A stretch of DNA of 64,000 bases, taken from the NCBI GenBank assembly GCA_019359695.1, contig JAHHGV010000030.1, positions 50,521 through 114,520 on the forward strand, in the 5' to 3' direction. This DNA comes from Brasilonema angustatum HA4187-MV1. GTDB lineage: Bacteria; Cyanobacteriota; Cyanobacteriia; Cyanobacteriales; Nostocaceae. Both the position numbers and the translations under genes were made by a program. Below, piece after piece: positions 16,001-25,600 of this stretch; the stretch's first letter is position 1, and each line of letters opens with the position of its first letter. The notes beneath the pieces are model-generated. The model was not told where the DNA came from, ran no database searches, and saw nothing but the letters and a program-made list of their open reading frames with translations.

Positions 16001-18897
16001 AGACAGTCAAAGCTTTTAATGACGGGCAAACTGATATTATTATTCTAAATAAGAGCGGATCTACGGGAATTTCCCTTCATGCCTCAGAGCGGTTTGCTGA
16101 TCAGCGGCGGCGGCATATGATTATCGCCCAACCCGAAGCGGATATTAATTCGTTCATGCAGATGCTGGGGCGTGTTCACCGCACAGGGCAGGTGGTGCCA
16201 CCTAATTTTACGCTGCTGATGGCAGACATCCCGGCGGAAAAGCGTCCGGGGGCGGTGCTTGCTAAAAAGATGGCTTCGTTAAACGCCAATACTACCGCTG
16301 CCCGTTCTGGGGCGTTCTCGTTGGAGAATGTGCCGGATTTTCTGAATGAGTACGGGGATGAGGTGATTAATGAATTGATGAAAACCTATCCTGATATTCA
16401 TGAAAGACTCGATAACCCGTTGGAGAGTGCGAGTAACACTTTATATAGCGGTACTTCTTCTACGGGTGATGCCATTCGCAAGGTGACAGGTAGAATTCCC
16501 TTGCTGCCGATTGCTGAACAGGAAGCTTTTTATGATTTGATTGAGCAGAAATACAAGGAGTTCGTGGCGACTAAGGAGGCAATGGGTGAGTCGATTTTGG
16601 AAGCCAGTACCTTGAACCTCGATGCCAAAACCTTGGCGCGGATGGAAGTTTTACCAGCAGATGCCAACAGCACTTCGCCATTTACAGGGGCGGTGTATGC
16701 GGAAATCGTTGATGTGAAAACGCCGCGCAAGCCTTATACCAGCCAGCAAGTGATAGAAAAGCTTCATGCATCGTTGGGTTTGCTAGTGCCAGAGGGGGTG
16801 ACGGTGACGGAGACTACCCAGGAGGGGATTCTGCAAGTCGCTGGTGAGAAAGCCAAGGCGGACGAAGAAATCTTCCAAGTCGCTGGTGAGAAAGCCAAGG
16901 CGGACAGTGAGGAACTTGAGGAGCAGGCAATCCGGTATAAATATCAAGTTTCGGCGGACAGAGCTTCCACGGTTGACAGCCAGCTTTATCAAGTCACGTC
17001 CATGATACAGGCGTTTCCTGTAGGACAGCCAGTGTGTTTAACGACTCAGAAAAATGATGTGTTCTACGGGGTAGTGGCGGGGGTCAACCATACAGGCATC
17101 GCTGCCAATCCTGCCGCACCGTCTTCCTGGGAGATGCAGTTGTTGGTGGCAGACTCCATGCAGGAACTATCTCTGCCGCTGTCTCAAGTTAACACAGGGA
17201 AAGAGAATGCCGTTAGCGTAGAGGTGACGGATAAAACCCCAGAAGGTACAGCAGTTTACGATTTATTCGATTATTACCAAACCCGAACACGGGAAAAACG
17301 CCAGATTTTTACTGGGAACCTGCTGCGAGCGTGGGAGAAGTTTCCGGGGAAGATTGTCAATTTCACGGATGCACATGGTAACATTCGCCAGGGCTTACTG
17401 ACTTCACGGGGGTTTGATGCGGAAGCTGCCTTGGAGCAAATGGGGGTGACGATGCCCACTATTGAGGATGCCAAACGCTTTTTGACTGACTACAATGGGC
17501 AACTCAAAACCGTAGACAAGCAACTGACTATCAAGCCAGGGCGGGATGGAACGTTTCTGCTGCAAACGCCAAGAGCAAAAGATGCTGGTGGAAAGTATTA
17601 TCTGGATGAGGAATTGCTGGAAACTGCGGGGGCGGAGTTCTTCTCGGTAGGCGAGCGCATGGAGTGCCTGGTGGATGAGGAGGCGCTGGAAGCGGTGCTG
17701 GCGCTCTTGATGCGGGAACGGGATTATGCGCTGGCTGCCTATGAGCAGCGGGATGCAGCACGGGCGATGCTGGGGATAGAATTGGGGGCGTTTACTGAAG
17801 TGGTAGAAACACCTGTAACTGTCGAGGAAACTGCCTCACCAGTCCTTGAACTCAATATTGAGGAAGTTGTCAACACTGATTCGGTGAATATGCCGTCAGG
17901 AATCGCCTCTCCTGTGGCACAACGGGGTGCGCCAGAAAAGAATATCGCCAAACTGTTGGAACGCGGGGGCTTATCTTCTGTGGTAATGGAGGGAGAGGAT
18001 TATCATCGCCGCATCGAGAATGAGCCGTATATCCCTCTGGTGATTGAGCGGCATGACAATCGGCTATACTTGACGCATTATCTGACCGAGAACGGTGATA
18101 CCTTTATTGATAGCGAGATGGTTTTCACCATCGATAGGGACGGGGGCTTAACCCTGGCAGAGACAGCCGTTACCTCGTTGGGACGAGAATGGCGAGGATG
18201 CGATCGCTCTTATGCCACCATGTTTTCAAGAAACCTCCTACATCAAGGGTTTGAATCAGCGATGCGGGAGCAGTTATCGGTACAAACCAAGGAAGAAGAG
18301 GAGTTTGCGTCAATAGATGATGGGGAACAATCCCCCGCAAATCCTACGCCTGCCGAAACATTCAGCCCAGCGTCGCCACCAGAAGCGATTCCTGAAAAAC
18401 ACCTGTCAGAAGCTACAGAGGCGAATGCTGAAGTGTCTGACGCAATCAGTATAAAAACGTGGTTTCAAGCAGTCCGTGACCTGGGGTTGGAAGTAGACCG
18501 CAGACTTCACATTCAAATTTTGCAAAAAACCCAAGAGCAGAACATATCATCTTCTCTCCAAAAGATAATAGAAGGCGATTTGAAGAAATATCGCCCGTAC
18601 CAGGAAAGAGGACAGGTATTATTGGAGACGGTACAGTTATTACTGGCAACAGAAGGGCAATTGGACATTTGGGGCGGGGTCAATCTGAAGCATGGGCGCT
18701 ATGAATGCACTCAGCAAGGGGACAAGCTGACGGTGCAAGTGAAGACAGGTAATAAAGCAGAGACGATATTACAAGCCAATGGCGATATCCTTGAACAGAC
18801 AACAGTGCGGGAGAAAGATGTAGAGCATTTTCTCAAGTTGGCTGAGAATTCTGGCTTGAGATTTATGCAAGATATTTCGACTTTTAACCAGCGATAA
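13018..18897 (+). CDS. DarB-like methyltransferase-helicase anti-restriction protein
   Basis: 1959 codons from TTG 13018. N-terminal N6-adenine methylase domain: EPSAGHGAL at residues 81-89 and NPPFG at 138-142. A low-complexity linker (about 270-440) follows. Then a superfamily-2 helicase of the strawberry-notch type: GDQTGIGKG near 524, DESH near 651, and FMQMLGRVHRTGQ near 1046. The C-terminal 800 residues are of unknown role. The arrangement matches DarB of phage P1 and related plasmid proteins, which protect incoming DNA from type I restriction. The 5' end is odd: coding-like sequence in this frame (QAFVEHFQQGGQF, TITEAR) extends upstream to a TAG at 12886 with no ATG/GTG/TTG, and TTG 13018 has no Shine-Dalgarno. 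The N-terminus may be lost or frameshifted. A 30-base unit is tandemly duplicated near 16830-16905. Confidence 0.85.
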   Translation: MTKQVDEAVEAALVRVAQNVVTGAATPQEAYRQLVELHDRQPALNVRSSTSVAQQAYSTPLPIAYLASVLAGVNSDTTVYEPSAGHGALLLGSSPDKVTVNELNPTRAADLRSQGYTVTETDASRLTLEKLHDVVIMNPPFGTVEEEASKRPKQFRFGKFQTTQIDHAIALQGLEAMKPDGQAVLILGGKLGIDEDIRSNRYNSRESRGFYYTLYQQFNVTDHFSILGNLYRKQGAGFPIDVIVINGRGKSERSLPAADVPRLYKTFDELGELLDDVLSQSERLGTAGERTDFHGTRASERNPVEPEPLSATAVPSSGVADGDVAGGSGSVVGGGDTPDAANHDSSLLNLPKQTDVAENTPHAQGDRGMADGVGAVSGVRERHYRHAAAISADLVSGASGDGQRTDRTAAVEVQHPGRTAESGRMAGGDNQSPAALEQPKQLPYHPKSEAQAIGTLVPANMQTGVSQALLKLERRVGELDTYVADKLAYGTTEELHQHFSAEQVDAIALAVSNLEKGSGFILGDQTGIGKGRVVTAMIRYATVTGRTPIFVTKDTPLYADMIRDLQDIGMPRFNPLVTNPDLTLPLPDGRTLTTSPKQHPQVLKNIQSEGHLGRYNAIFTTYSQLQTVRGQEPYRREFLRQFAPNSLVILDESHEAGGSSSQNGKQAGASNRADFVRELVWQSQGVVYSSATYAKNPQVMDLYALTDMRLALSNMANLTELVASGGVPLQQTLASMLTESGQYIRRERSFQGVRFDPVVAPVNRDIAENISLIMAEIMEFDRLKQEVVTGMDKQLKSEAKRAFGDNSTGGAGATSTNFTSLMHNIVDQMLFALKAEETVQQSLTLLRQPEPEKPVLALSSTMGSMIARQAEMQGLRPGDALDANFGTILHRYLERSRDVMLGNPYGEKSRHRLTDEELGVAATVKYHAIQDLINETDFNQIPVSPIDYITFRLNQEGYRVGEVTGREHIAVYQTDGTTVYQRRGNAERSKSAAVQTVKAFNDGQTDIIILNKSGSTGISLHASERFADQRRRHMIIAQPEADINSFMQMLGRVHRTGQVVPPNFTLLMADIPAEKRPGAVLAKKMASLNANTTAARSGAFSLENVPDFLNEYGDEVINELMKTYPDIHERLDNPLESASNTLYSGTSSTGDAIRKVTGRIPLLPIAEQEAFYDLIEQKYKEFVATKEAMGESILEASTLNLDAKTLARMEVLPADANSTSPFTGAVYAEIVDVKTPRKPYTSQQVIEKLHASLGLLVPEGVTVTETTQEGILQVAGEKAKADEEIFQVAGEKAKADSEELEEQAIRYKYQVSADRASTVDSQLYQVTSMIQAFPVGQPVCLTTQKNDVFYGVVAGVNHTGIAANPAAPSSWEMQLLVADSMQELSLPLSQVNTGKENAVSVEVTDKTPEGTAVYDLFDYYQTRTREKRQIFTGNLLRAWEKFPGKIVNFTDAHGNIRQGLLTSRGFDAEAALEQMGVTMPTIEDAKRFLTDYNGQLKTVDKQLTIKPGRDGTFLLQTPRAKDAGGKYYLDEELLETAGAEFFSVGERMECLVDEEALEAVLALLMRERDYALAAYEQRDAARAMLGIELGAFTEVVETPVTVEETASPVLELNIEEVVNTDSVNMPSGIASPVAQRGAPEKNIAKLLERGGLSSVVMEGEDYHRRIENEPYIPLVIERHDNRLYLTHYLTENGDTFIDSEMVFTIDRDGGLTLAETAVTSLGREWRGCDRSYATMFSRNLLHQGFESAMREQLSVQTKEEEEFASIDDGEQSPANPTPAETFSPASPPEAIPEKHLSEATEANAEVSDAISIKTWFQAVRDLGLEVDRRLHIQILQKTQEQNISSSLQKIIEGDLKKYRPYQERGQVLLETVQLLLATEGQLDIWGGVNLKHGRYECTQQGDKLTVQVKTGNKAETILQANGDILEQTTVREKDVEHFLKLAENSGLRFMQDISTFNQR
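13841..14326 (+). CDS. Candidate overlapping gene inside the DarB-like linker
   Basis: 161 residues in the +2 frame relative to the host gene. The frame is open from at least 13745, but ATG 13841 has a Shine-Dalgarno (GGGAG, 9 bases upstream). The product reads like a real protein: LLCRRLEWLMAMWQEEAEAS, WQTAWAQFLVFESDIIAMRL, and a last helix PNLEEWLAETINPLLR. It is rich in W, L, E and P with normal hydrophobic spacing. Over the same bases the host frame gives only G/A/D/S/T-rich low-complexity sequence. No family is recognised. Either this is an overprinted gene, or a gene fragment inserted into the linker. Not certain, because a long open frame can arise by chance opposite a GC-rich linker. 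Confidence 0.5.
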   Translation: MTYFPNPNVWAPPENERIFTVLVPANETQLSQNRYLQLLCRRLEWLMAMWQEEAEASSVAETHQMLLIMTRPFSIYQSRPMLPKIPHTPKGIEEWQTAWAQFLVFESDIIAMRLQFLPISFPVQVEMDSERIERLLWKFNTPDVQPNLEEWLAETINPLLR

Positions 18898-18903
18898 AGG
18901 GTT

Positions 18904-19866
18904 TTAATGCAGCGTGTTCTGCCCAAAGCGTGTTACCAATTCCTCACGTGAAGAGGTGAGCAGAAGGCTAGCAACTTCATCATCCGGCATTTGTGTTAGT
19001 GGCTCAATAATCGATGAAAGCTCTTTGTCAAGAACACCAAATCGACTCTTGAGCAGGCTTTGAATTAAATTTTTTGCTTTTTCGTGTTGTCCTTCTCTTA
19101 GTCCTTCTTCTCTTCCAATGCGCTCGATGCTGCTAATGTATGGCATTTGGTTTTCCTCCTCGAATTGTCTGATTGTGTCCCGAAAAATAATCTCCAGCGG
19201 TTCTGGCAACCGCATCATTATGTCTAGTACCAGAAATATCTCTACGATATCTTGTCTGGTGTAACCGCGCTTGTAAAGTCCTTTAATCAGACGCAGTTTC
19301 CATTGGAATCGTTCTCTTGCTGCTTGGGTTGTTTCCTGGGTTTTTCGATGCGCCATCACCACCACGGCGAACGGGTTATCGCTTGACTCCAGCATTTCCC
19401 AAGAATAGTCTAACAGCTTTATAATAGGAAACCGCAGCCGCATCTCGCAGCCCCAACGCCCGTAGCCGTATTCCTGTGGTCGCCAGTTCGGTTGCTCGTC
19501 CCCTAAAATTGCCAAACTCACCACTTCTCGGTCATAGCGATCATAAATTCGATAGTTGTAAATGAACATGCGCTTGGCAAACCCGCTGTCCATCTGGCTT
19601 TGTAATTCTATATGCAAGAGGAGCCATGCCTCTTCTCCTCCGTTAAGCCACACTTTGAGCAGCTTATCGACAAAGCGCGTTCCGACTTCAGCATCCCGAA
19701 CAATCTGCTGAAACTCTTTGTCAAGAAAGGCATATCCCCGATCCCAGGCAATGCAGGAGTGGGCTTCGGGGAAGAAAAAGGCGACGAATGCCTCAAAATA
19801 CTGCTCAATAGCGGCTTTCCACGATTCGTCGTAGTTTGCAGGAACATTGGTTTCTGGTTCCGTCAT
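18904..19866 (-). CDS. Rpn/PD-(D/E)XK family protein with DUF4351-like tail
   Basis: 320 residues. The N-terminal half has the pattern of cyanobacterial Rpn-family (transposase_31-related) nucleases: IAWDRGYAFLDKEFQQIVRD, then KLLKVWLNGGEEAWLLLHIE with LQSQMDSGFAKRM, which supplies a PD-(D/E)XK-like E-x-Q. The C-terminal LIQSLLKSRFGVLDKELSSI is the DUF4351-type helical module common in these proteins. Rpn proteins promote RecA-independent recombination in E. coli. The gene is convergent with the methylase-helicase (7-base gap) and has no obvious partner. Start ATG 19866. Confidence 0.75.
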   Translation of the reverse strand: MTEPETNVPANYDESWKAAIEQYFEAFVAFFFPEAHSCIAWDRGYAFLDKEFQQIVRDAEVGTRFVDKLLKVWLNGGEEAWLLLHIELQSQMDSGFAKRMFIYNYRIYDRYDREVVSLAILGDEQPNWRPQEYGYGRWGCEMRLRFPIIKLLDYSWEMLESSDNPFAVVVMAHRKTQETTQAARERFQWKLRLIKGLYKRGYTRQDIVEIFLVLDIMMRLPEPLEIIFRDTIRQFEEENQMPYISSIERIGREEGLREGQHEKAKNLIQSLLKSRFGVLDKELSSIIEPLTQMPDDEVASLLLTSSREELVTRFGQNTLH

Positions 19867-20085
19867 GCCGTTACTATCAATACGCTCCTAAATGTTATTA
19901 GTAGACCATCACCACTAAAAACCGGATACAGCGTTATCCCGAAAGCCCTTTTTAGCAAAGGTTATACCAAAAAGAATCTTCAGGTTTTTAAAATTTATGG
20001 TTTACTAGGACGTTTTACCACAAGACTTCGCCATGCTCAACAAATCCACGCAATCTTTGCGTAAAGAAAACTTGGTTTCTTGAGT

Positions 20086-20367
20086 GTGATTGCTGTTGAA
20101 CTTTTACAGTTGACTTATCTACACCGCACCCAGCCCACAGCCTCTGCTATTGAAATTCTTAATCCCCTTTAGATGAAGGTTTTAAAAGCGAAATCTCCCA
20201 AACTACCTCTAGTGTTAACAGTTAATTGGGCTGTGTAAGCGATCGCTCGTTTAAGTGGTTACTTGGAGCATCGACGTCATAGTGCCATTGGTATCCAGGT
20301 ACTGTGGCGTGGTTGGTCAAAATTGTATGACCTTTGTGAGGGTTGGCAGCTTGCTAAACAGACTTAA
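20086..20367 (+). pseudogene. IS4/Tn5-type transposase remnant (C-terminus)
   Basis: One frame reads AVELLQLTYLHRTQPTASAI, then a TAG, VLKAKSPKLPLVLTVNWAV, a TAA, and then AIARLSGYLEHRRH and IGIQVLWRGWSKLYD to the natural end GWQLAKQT. It is the C-terminal part of an IS4/Tn5-like transposase with two in-frame stops. A second, closely similar C-terminal remnant is at 48576-48764 on the other strand. The remainder of the 19867-20588 gap shows nothing else. Confidence 0.7.
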
Positions 20368-20588
20368 CCGGAAAAGTCAGCTGTACGACAGGACAAAAAC
20401 CGGAAAGCTTTGTAAAATGAATCACAGTACGTCCAAAATCAGGCTGATACGCCGTAATGCTACCTATCTGATTTAGAGTGATCAACTGAGTAGTGCATCG
20501 CCAGACACAGCTCCAAGTCCTGGAACAAAATGCTACACATTCGGCTCCTACCACTTAAATCAAAACCAAGCTGCCGCAGGAGAATGAA

Positions 20589-21533
20589 ATGGAACCAGAA
20601 GTGTTTTTGGAGCAGAGCGACGTTGTACCGTTAACCAAGGCACTCAAGCAAGTGCTGATGCAAATCGATACTGCCAGCGCTCGCCGAACTCTTCTAGAGA
20701 TTGCTGGGATTGACTCGGCTTTCATGGGTACTTTGAGACCAGAATCAGAACCTAACCTTTTTGCTCCTAAATTAGTTGTAGAGTTTAGAAAATACCGTAT
20801 TTCCACTAGGCGGCTAAACTATCACCCAATGGTCAGCCTCCTAGGCTACCTTTGCGATTTTGCTGAAGATTATAGCCTGCCTGACCAAGATGTTGCACTG
20901 TTTAGCCGCTTCCTTGAGCAGGGTCAGGAGAACTTTAAAGCTTTAAAGGTTCGCAATGCTGTTGGTAGAATCGAGTCACCCAAAGGCACTGGAATAGGCA
21001 CAGCAGTGCTAGTAGGGAAAAATTTGTTGCTGACTTGCAACCACGTCTTCAGTAAAACTCAAGTTCAGCAAGCTTGGGTGCGCTTTGGGTACAAAACTGG
21101 GAGCTATGGTCTAGAGGATGTATTTGAACTCGATCTGGAATTCGTCAGTCATCACAACCGCCCCGACTACGCCTTAGTTCGGATTCAAGGGGAACCCCAA
21201 CAACCAATTATCCCTCTAAGCAACGATTTATTAGATGCAGGTCAAGAGATTCGCCTTATTCATCACCCATTGGGAAAACCAGTGGTCATTTCAGGTATAG
21301 GACAGATGGTGCAGGTGGGAGAGGATTACATTGACCACAATATCAGTGCAGATGAAGGTTCTTCTGGAGCGCCTATTTTTAACCGCCACTGGCAATTAGT
21401 TGCAATTCACCAAGGTCATCCAGGTATTGGTCGTTCTGTTATAACAGGAACATTAGGAGGCGTTCCTATTCGTATTATTTGGAATCAAATAATACCCCAC
21501 TTGCCTGGAACTGAACAAGGAGCAAACAAGTGA
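20589..21533 (+). CDS. EAD-trypsin-like serine protease effector
   Basis: 314 residues, no signal peptide. Residues 1-115 form an all-helical effector-associated domain (EAD-like) resembling the N-terminus of the caspase protein at 22655. Both have an R-x-x-L/F-L...GI/GL motif followed by a helical Y...LL core. Residues 125-310 form a trypsin-fold protease: His in LLTCNHVF (about 150), Asp in RPDYALV (about 194), Ser in DEGSSGAPIF (about 259). Good Shine-Dalgarno (CAGGAGAA) before ATG 20589. The stop overlaps the next gene's GTG start by four bases. In EAD systems, matching death-like domains join a sensor to a protease effector; that role is inferred. Confidence 0.8.
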   Translation: MEPEVFLEQSDVVPLTKALKQVLMQIDTASARRTLLEIAGIDSAFMGTLRPESEPNLFAPKLVVEFRKYRISTRRLNYHPMVSLLGYLCDFAEDYSLPDQDVALFSRFLEQGQENFKALKVRNAVGRIESPKGTGIGTAVLVGKNLLLTCNHVFSKTQVQQAWVRFGYKTGSYGLEDVFELDLEFVSHHNRPDYALVRIQGEPQQPIIPLSNDLLDAGQEIRLIHHPLGKPVVISGIGQMVQVGEDYIDHNISADEGSSGAPIFNRHWQLVAIHQGHPGIGRSVITGTLGGVPIRIIWNQIIPHLPGTEQGANK

Positions 21534-22621
21534 AACTTTGGCAGACCATAGCAGACAACTTTAGCAGTGAGGCAAAGAAATACAAAACCCCCTTCCTGCC
21601 AGAGTATCGAGTGGATGTATCATATGATGCTAACCCCATTAAAGCAGGGGAGGCTTACTGTCGCATCTGGCTTGTGGAAATGCGTTTGGCTCAGGGTGTG
21701 GAGTGGTTTAAGCAACGATATCCAGTGGTTCACGCATCTGCCCGGTTCAATCATGGCAGCCAGGTCGTGACTATTCCTTATCTTGCTGCACCTGGTAACC
21801 TGAAGGACTTGGGAACTGACAACTTAGATAAAGTTATCCAATACAACTATCCGTTAACACCACTGTTCCCGTTTAACCAGGGATTGGTGGAGTTGCAGGC
21901 TGGCTTGTTCAGCATGGCAGCTAGTGACTCCATCGATAAATTTACTAAAACAATGGGACGCTTTTCGCAGTTATTGCCAGTCCCAGAACTCTCCTCTGTC
22001 ATCAAATTAGCAGAACCAGTATATCGAGGCATTGAGGATTTACTGGATATTGGAGAGCGTCGGTTAGACTTGGGCTACCAGCAGACCTTTTCTGATGCTA
22101 GTGGCGGGGGGAGTAATATCCTGCAAGCGGGCTACTTTGCAGTCATTTTGGCAGAAGAACACCAGTTCAATGACGATACTCTGTGTATTGTAAATGACAG
22201 CCTGCAAGTTAGCTCCCCTGGAACCACGAAAATGTTTGTGCGCGATCGCAAACCTTTAGAAGGCTACAGCTATATGTTATTCCGGCTGGAAAAGCGTACC
22301 GCTCAAGATTGGGAGTCATTGACCAGTCTTAAAGAACTGGTTGACCAAGCTCAAAACGCTATCTATGCAAATAAATATGAGGCGGTCAAAACATTCCTAT
22401 TGCCTGCAATTAAAATGGCGATTTACCGCAGCCCAGATGTGGTAAAATCTGACCGCAAGTCAATGGTGCTGAAAATTGAAGATTTCTTTCAGGAGTTGGG
22501 ATTACAAGCAACAAGCGTGCAGAAGCGCTCCCTCTACTCGATTATGCAAAGACCTTTGCCCCTAGTAGATGCCCAAAAAGAGGCAGAGTTGGCGGCATTA
22601 GAAAAGCTACTTGAACAGTAG
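21530..22621 (+). CDS. Middle protein of EAD system, unknown function
   Basis: 363 residues from GTG 21530, overlapping the protease stop (GTGA) with AAGGAG upstream, so translation is coupled. No domain recognised. The N-terminal part is a mixed alpha/beta region (EYRVDVSYDANPIKAGEAYC, WFKQRYPVVHASARFNHGSQ). Around 185-275 is a glycine-containing beta-rich stretch (GGGSNILQAGYFAVI, then YSYMLFRLEKRT). The C-terminus is helical (about 285-363). Its position between two EAD proteins implies a functional partner: scaffold, substrate or regulator. It deserves a profile search because it is the uncharacterised member of the operon. Confidence 0.75.
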   Translation: MKLWQTIADNFSSEAKKYKTPFLPEYRVDVSYDANPIKAGEAYCRIWLVEMRLAQGVEWFKQRYPVVHASARFNHGSQVVTIPYLAAPGNLKDLGTDNLDKVIQYNYPLTPLFPFNQGLVELQAGLFSMAASDSIDKFTKTMGRFSQLLPVPELSSVIKLAEPVYRGIEDLLDIGERRLDLGYQQTFSDASGGGSNILQAGYFAVILAEEHQFNDDTLCIVNDSLQVSSPGTTKMFVRDRKPLEGYSYMLFRLEKRTAQDWESLTSLKELVDQAQNAIYANKYEAVKTFLLPAIKMAIYRSPDVVKSDRKSMVLKIEDFFQELGLQATSVQKRSLYSIMQRPLPLVDAQKEAELAALEKLLEQ

Positions 22622-22654
22622 GGCATACCAATTGAGGAATCCTAAGGACTATAA

Positions 22655-25600
22655 ATGGAGTTTCTTAACCCCCAAGAAAAAACTCAGCTGCAGCGAATTT
22701 TAGCCAGAAATTCACAATTCCAAACAGCTAATGATCGCAATAGTTTTCTTGCCTTTTGTGGTCTAGAAGAATATTGCAGTTCAATTCAAATAGACCAACC
22801 TTTGAGTAAATTCCTTATTAGTCTTTTCGCTACGCTTTCCAAAGTTTACATTACAGTTGACAATTCCCAAAGGCTAGGATTAGTCGTTCTTTTAGAATAT
22901 ATTACGCTGATAGATTCCTGTTTATCTACAGAAGAACAGGACTTTATTCATCACATTATTAGTAAGTGGGAGCAATGGCAAGCAAATCGAACTGGTAGGC
23001 ACAAAGGCAGTGAGAGTTCAAGTTTAACCCAAACTCTCAAGCAAAATCAAACACCACTGCATGAACCACCGATGTTGGAGGATATGGTAGGGGTGCATAG
23101 AAAGATGAATCGAGAGGCTTTAGTAATAGGAATTAACCAGTATTCGTGCTTAGATCATCTCAACACTCCGGCAAGGGATGCAGAAGCGATCGCTCAAATT
23201 CTAGAAACTTACGGTGGCTTCCGAGTGCGGCGTTTGCCCGCTAGTTATCAAGACGGCGCGTTACGAGTCGATTCCAATAAACCGTTGAAGATGTCAGAAA
23301 TCAAAGCTGCTGTCGCCCAGTTATTCAACCCAGAAGGCAGTAAGATTCCTGACACAGGTCTACTATTTTTCTCAGGACATGGACTTCGAGACAGTTTTGG
23401 TGGAGTGACAGAAGGATATTTAGCTACCAGTGATGCTGAACCTAAAGAAGAACAGTGGGGTTTTTCACTGCAACTGTTACGCCGCTTATTGACGAGAAGC
23501 CCGGTGCAGCAGCAGATTATTTGGCTTGATTGTTGCTATAGTGGCGAATTGCTTAATTTTGCTGAATTAGAAACTTTAGAACAGGCTCAATCCCGATTTT
23601 TCTTAATGGCATCACGGGAATTCGAGACAGCTCATGAGAATATTACAGGTCAGCACGGAATTTTAACCGAGGGACTGTTGAAGGGACTCGACCCCCAACA
23701 ATTTCCATATGGAAAGGTAACGAATCGAACGTTAATCGATTTCCTTGAAAATGAGTTAACGCACATACCTCAGCGTCCTGTTTGGAGCAATCCTGATAAT
23801 GAGATTGTGCTTACTAGCATGAGCTTAGTAGCAAACCGAGAGCAGTTGACTGACCAAGCCTCAGCAGAACCAACTCGTAAAATGTACCGAGATTGGGACG
23901 GAGCAGTAGATGTATCTGTTTTTTATGGACGCACAGATGAACTAGCTGAACTGAAGCGATTGATTATTAATGAACGATGCCGAGTTGTTTTGCTATTGGG
24001 GATGGGAGGAACTGGTAAAACAGCTTTGGCGACTAAGTTAGCTGAAGAAATTGAGGATGAGTTTGACTATCTCATATGGCGATCGCTGCGCGATTCTCCC
24101 CCTGCTTATGAAACGTTGACAGATATACTTAAGTTTCTGTCTAATCAACAGCTAACAGATTTACCCTCAACAGTGGAGGGCAAAATCGCATTGGTTATCG
24201 ACTATCTACAAAAGTACCGATGTTTATTGGTATTGGATAATGTAGAGTCGATTATGCAAGGTGGAACTCATGCAGGGGAATATCGAGTAGGATATGAGGA
24301 TTATGGTAAAGCCTTAAGGAGAATTGCAGAAACACGCCATCAGAGTTGTGTGGTGCTAACGAGTCGGGAAAAATCTCAAGTTTTTGCTTCCCTTGAAGGG
24401 AAACAAAAACCTGTCAGGTGTTTGCAGGTGATTGGCTTAGAAGAAGCAGCAGCAGCAGAACTTCTCAAGGGCAAGGGATTTTCAGGAACTGAAAACAGGT
24501 GGGAGGAATTGGTTGGACGCTATGGTGGTAATCCCTTGGCATTAAACATAGTATCTACGATTATTATTGAATTATTTGACGGAAATGTTTCTAACTTTTT
24601 GGAAGAAGGAACAGCAGTGTTTGGTGATATTCGCGAACTCATTAATCAACAATTTAACCGTCTGTCAGCTATAGAAAAGGAGATTATGTACTGGCTAGCA
24701 ATAAATCGCGAGCCAGTTTCCTTTCCAGTACTGCGCTCAGACTTGATATCGACAGCATCAAAGTCGGAATTCATTGATGCACTCTATTCATTAGTCGGGC
24801 GCTCCCTTGTGGAGAAGAGCGCGGGATTATTCACGCTTCAGCCAGTAGTCATGGAATATGTCACTGACCGACTCATTGAGCAGATTGTTGCTGAAATTAG
24901 CAATAGAGAAATTGCACTTTTTAATAGTCATGCCTTACTCAAAGCACAGGCAAAATATTATATCAGGGAAAGTCAGATTCGTCTTATTCTCGAACCAGTA
25001 ACAAACAGACTGGTAAATATTTTAGGAAATCAAAGCAGTTTGGAATATCAGCTGACTCAAATTCTCTCAAGACAGAGACAACAGTCTCCGCCTCAAAGAG
25101 GATATGCTGAAGGGAATATTTTAAATATGCTTTGCCAACTTGAAACAGATTTGAGGGGTTATGACTTTTCTGGTTTGACTATTAGGCAAGCGTACTTACA
25201 GGGCATGACTTTGCGTCATGTCAATTTGAGTCATGCGAATTTTGCTGATTCTGTTTTTACTAAAATCTTGGGTAATGTTTTTTCAGTAGCGTTTTGTCCG
25301 GAAAGCAAACTTTTAGCTACAGGCGATAGTGATGGTGTAGTTCGCTTATGGGAAGCTGCAAGTGGCAGAGAGCTTTTAACTTGTAAAGGACACACAGGTC
25401 GGGTATATTCAGTTGCCTTCAGTCCTTCAGGTGAAATACTTGCCACTGGTAGTGATGACCAAACCATTAAGTTATGGAATATCAACAGCGGTGCCTGTCT
25501 GAATACTTTGCTGGGACATAGCAGTTCCGTAGGGTCAGTTACCTTTAGTCCTTCAGGCAAGATGCTTGCCAGTAGCAGTGAGGATCTAACGGTAAGGCTA

